DNA from: Gammaproteobacteria bacterium
GTDB lineage: Bacteria; Pseudomonadota; Gammaproteobacteria; UBA11654
Length of the DNA stretch: 18,778 nt
Reading direction: 5' to 3'
Assembly (NCBI GenBank): GCA_018672815.1
Contig: JABHDX010000136.1
Span: forward strand, 1 to 18,778
The position numbers and the translations under genes were made by a program. Position 1 is the stretch's first letter. Each line of letters opens with the position of its first letter. The notes under the pieces are model-generated. The model was not told the origin of the DNA, searched no databases, and saw only the letters and a program-made list of their open reading frames with translations. Positions 14,589 to 18,778 of this stretch are shown piece by piece.

Positions 14589-17171
14589 CTAGAAGTTATG
14601 CTTATACCTTATCCCGATAGTAGTTGGTCTTATATAAGACACACGCTGTCTATCAAATACAAAAGTATTGCTAATCTCAGCTCTTTCGTCTGTTACGTTG
14701 TCAATGTATAGCTCAGCAGTCATAGTATCATTGCTCATACCGAAACGAACATCCATATAGGTATAACTATCTTGTCGAGCTTTATTTGGCGCCATAATAT
14801 CTGAATAACTGTCACCAGAATGCGTGACTGCAAGTTGAGCATGTCCAAGATTCCCGTTTGACATGTCCCACTCTTGTCTCAATTTTAGATTAAACTGCAC
14901 GCCTGGTGCAAATGCCATTTCGCTTCCAACAATTACATCATTGGAAGGCACTAATTTTTCAGTAAGTTCAGTATCTAATAATGAGAAGGCTCCGGAAACT
15001 GTTAACCCTTCTTTGTTAGTGTAATAAGTAAAGTCACCTTCTATACCTGTAATATCACCATCTGCAGCATTATCAGAAAAGAATAAGTTAACAATACTTG
15101 GATCAAAGATCGTTGATTGTAGCCCTTCAACATCTACCATGAAAATACTTCCATTGAATCTAAGTTGGCCATCTTTAAGTATGGTTTTCCAACCAAACTC
15201 AGTATTTGTAATTTCATCCGACTTAATTTCTGCAGGAACTGTGTATGACCCATCTGGACTTGTTCTGCCAACAGGTCTGTTTAGTAGACCCGGTCTAAAC
15301 CCTTCAGACCATGTGACATAATACATAACATCATCGCTTGGATTCCATGAATAGGTTACCTTGCCAATAACGCCATCTGATTTTGCTTTATCTGGATAAC
15401 CATTTGCATTACCCGGTGCGTATTGAGCTGATAAGTTAGTTCCAAATTGCTGTGTATCTGGATTACCAAACCCATTATAAAATGATGAGTTAGCACTACC
15501 TACAAAATCTACTTCGATATCATACCAACGTGCACCTAGAGTAAGTTCTGATGTGTCACTCAATGCAATATTTAGTTCGCCAAATAAACCTTTCTGTTCA
15601 TCAGTCCTCTTAATATCATTAAAGAAGATGACCGGTTCACAAAATGGTCCAGCTGAGAACCAACCAGGCGATGCATTATTAATCGAACCGGTTACAGATG
15701 TATCGGTCAGAGCATAGTTGCATGCATAGTCTATGTCATTGTTAACTGCCTCTGGATAAGTAAACTGGTTTAATTCTGTAAGTGTAGTATCACTCACGAA
15801 GTAGCCAGCGGTAAGTGACATATTGTCATTGATATCTGCATTTATACGAATCTCATGACTATCAACTTCGGTATTTGTATATGAGTCAACAAGCAAGTTG
15901 GGGCCTCCGCATGACCCAATCGCAACTCCGCCTTGGGGATAAGAGACATAATAGTCACAAATATAATATGGAAGGTATTGACCAACAAATAGATAGTCAG
16001 TGTAATCAACCATTTGATTGGTATCTCTATCTGTATAAGCACCAGCATAGACAACTTCTAAATCACCAATTGTACCTTCAAGAGTTAAACTCATGTTGTC
16101 AAATTCATCTTTGATTTCATCTTGGGTATATCTTTGAATTTCTAGATCATCTAATGTTGGATCTGCAAAGAATACGCCATCAGAGTCAATTGTTTGCTGT
16201 GCATAAACCAATGTAGCATCCCAATTATCACCAAGCGATGTAGCCAAAGTAGTTCTAAAGCCTTGATACTTTACATCATTTGCGTTTTCTTCTACTAATG
16301 CATCTGCTGGAGTGATCGTTGCTCCGGAGAAGTCTGTACCAGCTTTGAAACCTGCTCTTGCAGCAGAGACAGGAAGGCCGTTTTGCCTCACAGTACCAGC
16401 AGGTCTGAAACGTGCTGATTGTGTTACATCTATTTGACCGGCAACTTGATCAATGTAACCGCCTCTTTCATCATTGTAAGCAACGACTCTCAATGCAGCA
16501 TTATCCCCAAGAGGTATATTTGTCATTAATTCAACTTTTGTACCTGTATCACCTTCCGGCATGTGTCTAGTTTCAATCTCAAAATTACTTTCAGTAACTC
16601 CTATTTTCGGTTTGTTAGTAATCATTCTTACAACACCTGCTTGTGAACTAGCTCCAAAAAGTGTTCCTTGTGGTCCCGATAGTACCTCAATACGAGCAAC
16701 GTCTGCTGCGTAAACATCTAAGTTTCTACCTGGTTGAGCTAATGGTTGCTCATCAAGATAGAATGATACGTTAGGTGCCAAACCAGCAACACCTGCTGTT
16801 GTGAGGTTGGGAGTAGTCGATGCAAGCCCTCGAATATATATTGTATTTTGACCAGGGCCTGATCCACCTGCGGTAACTCCTGGTAATTGCAAGAGATAGT
16901 CCTCGAATACATTGACTCCTGATTGTTCTAGTGATTGCTCTGTTAACGTAGAAACTTGCAAAGGAACATCTTGCAGGGTCTCCTCTTTCTTTCTTGATGT
17001 TACAACAATTTCTTCGATTGTTCCTTGAGCATTGATGTTAGGAGTAGCAAGAACAGCAGTTGCAGCTGCAACAACCGCAACAGATTTCGCTCTGTTTTTA
17101 ATCCTAAGTATATTTTGTTTCTTTTTAATAGCCTTTGATCTTCTTAAGGCCTTGCTTTGTTTTCTTGTCAT
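14589..17171 (-). CDS. TonB-dependent outer-membrane receptor
   Basis: From the ATG at 17171 the protein has 860 residues; GGGGGAG about 7 nt upstream supports this start over an ATG nine codons earlier. A long basic leader (many Lys/Arg over about 30 residues) precedes a hydrophobic core and the likely cleavage site NINA/QG, an extended signal peptide. The TonB box region IEEIVVTSRKKEE follows, then the plug domain with LPGV and TIYIRG motifs, then a beta barrel ending in ...RYKHNF with the typical terminal Phe. It imports an unknown substrate across the outer membrane using TonB energy. The substrate cannot be read from the sequence. It has its own terminator and is divergent from the BCCT transporter. 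Confidence 0.93.
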   Translation of the reverse strand: MTRKQSKALRRSKAIKKKQNILRIKNRAKSVAVVAAATAVLATPNINAQGTIEEIVVTSRKKEETLQDVPLQVSTLTEQSLEQSGVNVFEDYLLQLPGVTAGGSGPGQNTIYIRGLASTTPNLTTAGVAGLAPNVSFYLDEQPLAQPGRNLDVYAADVARIEVLSGPQGTLFGASSQAGVVRMITNKPKIGVTESNFEIETRHMPEGDTGTKVELMTNIPLGDNAALRVVAYNDERGGYIDQVAGQIDVTQSARFRPAGTVRQNGLPVSAARAGFKAGTDFSGATITPADALVEENANDVKYQGFRTTLATSLGDNWDATLVYAQQTIDSDGVFFADPTLDDLEIQRYTQDEIKDEFDNMSLTLEGTIGDLEVVYAGAYTDRDTNQMVDYTDYLFVGQYLPYYICDYYVSYPQGGVAIGSCGGPNLLVDSYTNTEVDSHEIRINADINDNMSLTAGYFVSDTTLTELNQFTYPEAVNNDIDYACNYALTDTSVTGSINNASPGWFSAGPFCEPVIFFNDIKRTDEQKGLFGELNIALSDTSELTLGARWYDIEVDFVGSANSSFYNGFGNPDTQQFGTNLSAQYAPGNANGYPDKAKSDGVIGKVTYSWNPSDDVMYYVTWSEGFRPGLLNRPVGRTSPDGSYTVPAEIKSDEITNTEFGWKTILKDGQLRFNGSIFMVDVEGLQSTIFDPSIVNLFFSDNAADGDITGIEGDFTYYTNKEGLTVSGAFSLLDTELTEKLVPSNDVIVGSEMAFAPGVQFNLKLRQEWDMSNGNLGHAQLAVTHSGDSYSDIMAPNKARQDSYTYMDVRFGMSNDTMTAELYIDNVTDERAEISNTFVFDRQRVSYIRPTTIGIRYKHNF

Positions 17172-17438
17172 ATTAAGTCTCCCCCACGAGATAAACATTC
17201 AATTTTATTACACTAATAAATAGCATATTTCTTCTTCAATTTATAGACCTCATTAGAATTAAGGCTTTTAAGAGTTAAATCAATAAATAATTTTTGTATT
17301 ATGTAATACTAAAAAATAATAATTACATGGCACTTATTAATAGAAAATATGAAATGGTTTTTAACACGCTACTTTTCTCTAAAAAAATGTCTTACAAGAG
17401 TAATTCTTTTGGCTTAATTATGTTTAAAAGTATAGATT
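17172..17438. other. AT-rich divergent intergenic region
   Basis: This stretch of about 270 bp separates the receptor gene from the BCCT gene and must hold both promoters. I see no convincing -35/-10 pair. It ends with the tandem 19-bp duplication at the BCCT start. Confidence 0.5.
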
Positions 17439-17456
17439 ATGTTTAAAGGTATAGAT
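17419..17456 (+). repeat. Tandem 19-bp duplication over the BCCT start codon
   Basis: Two adjacent 19-bp units (17419-17437 and 17438-17456) both read TATGTTTAAA, then AG or GG, then TATAGAT, with one mismatch. Because 19 is not a multiple of three, the first ATG (17420) is out of frame and gives an 8-codon peptide MFKSIDYV that stops at 17444-17446, just past the second ATG. Confidence 0.85.
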
Positions 17457-18778
17457 TATAAGAGATTCTTCATTTCTTTATTTCTTATCTCAACTTTTAT
17501 AGGGGTTACCCTAGTTAATCTTGATACTGCCAATAATCTTTTTAATGCCACACAATCATTTATAGCTAACAACTTCGGATGGCTAATTATTTTAAGTGCA
17601 AATGGTTTTCTCATTTTTTGTATCTGGATGGCTATTAGTCAGTTTGGAGAAATTAGATTGGGTGGAACTGATGCGATACCAGAATTTAATTTTATAAACT
17701 GGATTGCTATGCTTTTTAGTGCTGGATTAGGTATTGGAGTAATATTTTACTCGGTTGCAGAGCCTGTTTCTCATCTCAGCTCATTAGCACTCTTTGAAGA
17801 AGGTGCTTCTTTCAATGAGCGTGCTACTTTATCAATGAATCTAACATTTTTACATTGGGGCTTTCATGCTTGGGCTATATATGGTGTTGTAGGATTATGT
17901 TTTGCATATTTTGCATTTAATTTAGGAAGGCCTTTTAGAGTCAGCTCATTCTTTTTAGATACTGGACTGGAGAGTACCTGGAGCCGAGTGATCGTTGATG
18001 TGTTTGCTATACTTGCAACAGTCTTTGGCATAGCTACATCTTTGGGCCTGGGAGCAAGTCAAATAAGCGCAGGACTTGAGCATCTTAATATTGCAAATAG
18101 TTATTGGATACCCATAGAAACATTAAGTCCTGAAGCTACCCCTGGGAAATTTATCATTATTATCTTGATTACTATATTAGGACTTATAAGTGTAGTTTTA
18201 GGTCTGAATGCCGGCATAAAAAGACTCTCGCAATTAAATATGTTTTTGTGTGGTTGTTTTTTGATAATTATATTTTTATTTGGACCTACTGGATATATTC
18301 TGGATGGATTTGTAGAAAATGTTGGATCTTACATTCAAAATTTCATTAGTCTGTCTACCAATGTAAATGCTTACAGTAACTCTGACTGGCAAAATGGATG
18401 GACATTATTCTATTACTGTTGGTGGTTTGCATGGTCACCTTTTGTAGGTCTTTTTATAGCAAGAATTTCTTATGGAAGAACCATTAAGGAATTTATCCTT
18501 GGTGTTGTTTTTTTACCCTCATTGATTGTTTTCATATGGTTGAGTGTGTTTGGAAATGCAGCAATATATCAAGAATTTATAACAGCTGGATCACTAGCGA
18601 ATGCTGTCAATGAAAATATCTCAGTATCACTTTTCATTTTTTTAGAACAGTATCCTAGTTCAACTCTTTTAATGGGTCTTTCTTTAATCAATATTCTTAC
18701 ATTCTTTGTGACCTCTTCTGATTCGGGTGCACTAGTAACCGCTATGATGACTTCCTCTAATCAAGATGATTCTCAGCA
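17439..18778 (+). CDS. BCCT-family transporter (betaine/choline/carnitine type), 3' end beyond window
   Basis: The frame opens at ATG 17439 and is still open at the window end, giving about 446 of the family's usual 500-plus residues. It is a polytopic inner-membrane protein with about ten visible helices. The glycine-rich motif SAGLGIGVIFYSVAEP near residue 90-105 matches TM3 of BetP-like carriers and keeps the small Gly residues found in Na+-coupled members. The family signature GWTLFYYCWWFAWSPFVGLF lies near 320-340 and supplies the aromatic substrate box. FFVTSSDSGALV near the end is also typical. It should take up quaternary amines or related compounds such as betaine, choline or DMSP; the exact substrate is not determinable. 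Confidence 0.93.
   Translation, partial: MFKGIDYKRFFISLFLISTFIGVTLVNLDTANNLFNATQSFIANNFGWLIILSANGFLIFCIWMAISQFGEIRLGGTDAIPEFNFINWIAMLFSAGLGIGVIFYSVAEPVSHLSSLALFEEGASFNERATLSMNLTFLHWGFHAWAIYGVVGLCFAYFAFNLGRPFRVSSFFLDTGLESTWSRVIVDVFAILATVFGIATSLGLGASQISAGLEHLNIANSYWIPIETLSPEATPGKFIIIILITILGLISVVLGLNAGIKRLSQLNMFLCGCFLIIIFLFGPTGYILDGFVENVGSYIQNFISLSTNVNAYSNSDWQNGWTLFYYCWWFAWSPFVGLFIARISYGRTIKEFILGVVFLPSLIVFIWLSVFGNAAIYQEFITAGSLANAVNENISVSLFIFLEQYPSSTLLMGLSLINILTFFVTSSDSGALVTAMMTSSNQDDSQ

Overview
The window is AT-rich bacterial chromosome. Its left end carries the core rpsU - yqeY - dnaG - rpoD cluster followed by a CAT-anticodon tRNA, and its right end carries a TonB-dependent receptor, a TPR-sulfotransferase fusion, an L-serine dehydratase and a BCCT transporter. 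This mix suggests a marine gammaproteobacterium, perhaps a streamlined SAR86-like lineage. The taxonomic call is inference from gene content and base composition, not a database match.

Layout: (1) 1-4657 is ordinary core genome: S21, a GatB/YqeY protein, primase, sigma-70 and the tRNA, all on the + strand. (2) 4617-8476 is a tRNA-borne insertion. The last 41 bp of the tRNA (4617-4657) recur exactly at 8436-8476, so about 3.8 kb lies between attL-like and attR-like repeats. It has no integrase. It holds small genes of unknown function: a pair of paralogues (one split by an in-frame TGA), a soluble protein, a lipoprotein, a two-TM secreted/membrane protein coupled to a 45-residue membrane peptide, and a small secreted protein. 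Motifs resembling CTGTTCT lie near both ends and may be integrase arm sites. (3) 8477-10630 is a second accessory stretch: a lipoprotein overlapping a secreted pentapeptide-repeat protein, and a small coiled-coil protein. It ends exactly where a 5'-truncated MFS transporter begins, so it too looks inserted or rearranged. A roughly 70-bp degenerate repeat links regions 2 and 3. (4) 10955-17198 is on the - strand: sdaA, a TPR-sulfotransferase, and, after a clear terminator, a large TonB-dependent receptor. (5) From 17439 to the window end is the 5' part of a + strand BCCT transporter whose start region is duplicated in tandem.

How the genes fit together: the core block makes the ribosome, primase and sigma factor. 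The right block is nutrient acquisition (outer-membrane receptor, betaine/choline-type uptake, serine catabolism). The middle block is a hotspot of small envelope-directed genes downstream of a tRNA, and it is the most novel part. Its genes resemble no family I can name except the pentapeptide protein. At least two have -10 elements exactly 7 nt from the ATG and no Shine-Dalgarno sequence, which implies leaderless mRNAs.
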